Shown one piece after another: positions 5,123-6,059 of a stretch of DNA of 6,059 nucleotides. The notes beneath the pieces were generated by a model. That model searched no databases. It saw only the letters and a program-made list of their open reading frames with translations, and had not been told where the DNA came from. The position numbers and the translations under genes are program-made. The first letter of the stretch is position 1; each line of letters begins with the position of its first letter. The DNA is from Clostridia bacterium (GTDB taxonomy: Bacteria > Bacillota_A > Clostridia > Christensenellales > Borkfalkiaceae): assembly GCA_017456945.1 (NCBI GenBank), contig JAFTIK010000041.1, positions 1 to 6,059 of the forward strand, read 5' to 3'.

Positions 5123-6059
5123 TTATCTTACGTTGAGAGCTTCAAACGTTTTATCTAAAGATTCAAGTTTTTCCGAGAAGAGTTTCATTTCGTCTTCAGG
5201 AAGGGGAAGTTCAATAATCTGCTTAAAGCCACAACCGCCAACTTTGCAAAGAACGCCCGTGCAAAGATTTTTAGCGCCGTATTCACCATCAAGATAAGTT
5301 GCAAGCGAAAGAATAGTATCGGTATCTGCAACGAGCGCTTTAATAAGTTGAACGGTTGACGCTGCGATTGCATAGAAGGTTGCGCCTTTTGCCTTGATAA
5401 CCTTTGAGCCTGCCGCTACCATACCCTTATAAATGTTTTCAAGTTCGGTTTCAAGTTCTTCTGCCTTAACGCCCATAATCTTGGTGCAGTATTCTTTAAT
5501 AGGCATACCGCAAACGGTGCAAAGACTCCAAGGAGCCATACATGCGTCACCGTGTTCACCGAATACGTAAGCGTTTACGTTTGAAGCATCTACTTTGCAG
5601 TATTCTGCAACTGCTTGGATTAAACGGTTAGAGTCTAAAAGCGTACCCGTACCGATAACTTGTTCTTTTTTAAGACCTGCTTCTTTCATAAGAACGTAAG
5701 TCAAAACGTCAACGGGGTTGGAAACTACAACGTACAAAGCGTCGGGCGCAATTTCTGCGAAATTGTTTACTCTAATAACGCTCTTTAAGATGTTTACGTT
5801 GATACCTGCAAGGTCAAGTCTGGTTTGACCGGGCTTTCTGCCAACGCCGAAAGTTACTACTACGATATCAGAGCCTGCTACGTCTTTATATTCACCGCTC
5901 CATACCTTTACCGAAGGACAGCACGCTGCGCATTGAGAAAGGTCAAGCGCTTCGCCTTCTGCTTTTTCTTTATTGATATCTACTAAAACGATTTCAGAAC
6001 ATACGCCCTGAACAACGAGATTGTATGCGATAGTTGCACCTACGTTACCCGTACCTAAA
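5123..6059 (-). CDS. L-lactate/malate dehydrogenase family enzyme, N-terminus outside window
   Basis: The reading frame is open from the right edge (first full codon at 6058) to a TAA at 5123, 311 residues; about 10 N-terminal residues are missing. Numbering from the first visible residue, the NAD-binding loop is GTGNVG (2-7), the NAD-selecting aspartate is Asp27 (IVLVDIN), and the active-site loop is GVGRKPGQTRLDL (71-83) with substrate-binding Arg80. SNPVD follows at 113-117, then the Asp142/Arg145 pair (LLDSNR), the catalytic His169 (GEHGD) and Thr227 (GATFYAIA). All catalytic residues are present. Overall it resembles bacterial L-lactate dehydrogenase, but the substrate-specificity position holds Arg74 (G-R-K-P-G) where lactate dehydrogenases have Gln (Q-K-P-G); Arg is the malate dehydrogenase signature. 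It probably reduces oxaloacetate to malate with NADH, although lactate or another 2-hydroxyacid remains possible. The protein is rich in cysteine, with two CxxC-type motifs. Codon 5737 (TTG) is internal, not the start. Confidence 0.92.
   Translation of the reverse strand, partial: LGTGNVGATIAYNLVVQGVCSEIVLVDINKEKAEGEALDLSQCAACCPSVKVWSGEYKDVAGSDIVVVTFGVGRKPGQTRLDLAGINVNILKSVIRVNNFAEIAPDALYVVVSNPVDVLTYVLMKEAGLKKEQVIGTGTLLDSNRLIQAVAEYCKVDASNVNAYVFGEHGDACMAPWSLCTVCGMPIKEYCTKIMGVKAEELETELENIYKGMVAAGSKVIKAKGATFYAIAASTVQLIKALVADTDTILSLATYLDGEYGAKNLCTGVLCKVGGCGFKQIIELPLPEDEMKLFSEKLESLDKTFEALNVR

Noticed and set aside
5123..5737. A 204-residue protein starting at TTG 5737
   Set aside because: The frame stays open to the window edge and encodes the NAD-binding and active-site loops of the same dehydrogenase, so the TTG is an internal leucine codon.

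Overview
The window looks like chromosomal DNA from a low- to moderate-GC anaerobic member of the Bacillota, most likely an uncultivated clostridial lineage. The evidence is a SepF-type division protein, AAAGGAG/AGGAGA ribosome binding sites, near-consensus sigma-A promoters, a clostridial-style aspartase and short intergenic regions closed by strong intrinsic terminators. No mobile element, CRISPR array, rRNA or tRNA was seen.

Layout: (i) 15-350 (+), a short SepF-like division protein, probably the end of an operon entering from the left. A bidirectional terminator (371-394) separates it from (ii) aspA, aspartate ammonia-lyase (452-1831, -). (iii) A 125-bp divergent control region follows, then a LysR-type regulator (1957-2892, +). 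In the control region the two sigma-A promoters lie on top of each other on opposite strands, and a perfect 18-bp palindrome sits about 66 bp upstream of the predicted aspA start point. (iv) A convergent bidirectional terminator (2894-2922), then an unrecognised 186-residue membrane-anchored protein (2943-3503, -) with its own near-consensus promoter. (v) A terminator (3587-3622), then a 12-TM-class ion-transporter-superfamily permease (3631-4962, -). (vi) A 160-nt structured leader holding a candidate metal-ion riboswitch aptamer (5030-5110) followed by an oriented intrinsic terminator (4975-5018) just before the permease ribosome binding site. (vii) A lactate/malate dehydrogenase-family gene (5123-6059, -) that runs off the right edge, lacking about 10 N-terminal residues.

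How the parts may work together: aspartase makes fumarate and ammonia from aspartate, and the dehydrogenase, an LDH-like fold with the malate-type arginine at the specificity position, would interconvert malate and oxaloacetate. This suggests C4-acid metabolism on both sides of the permease, but the leader points to control of the permease by a metal ion, so its substrate is left open. The most interesting points are the leader RNA in front of a permease not normally linked to it, the overlapping antiparallel promoters with a well-placed LysR palindrome, and the arginine switch in the LDH-like enzyme.
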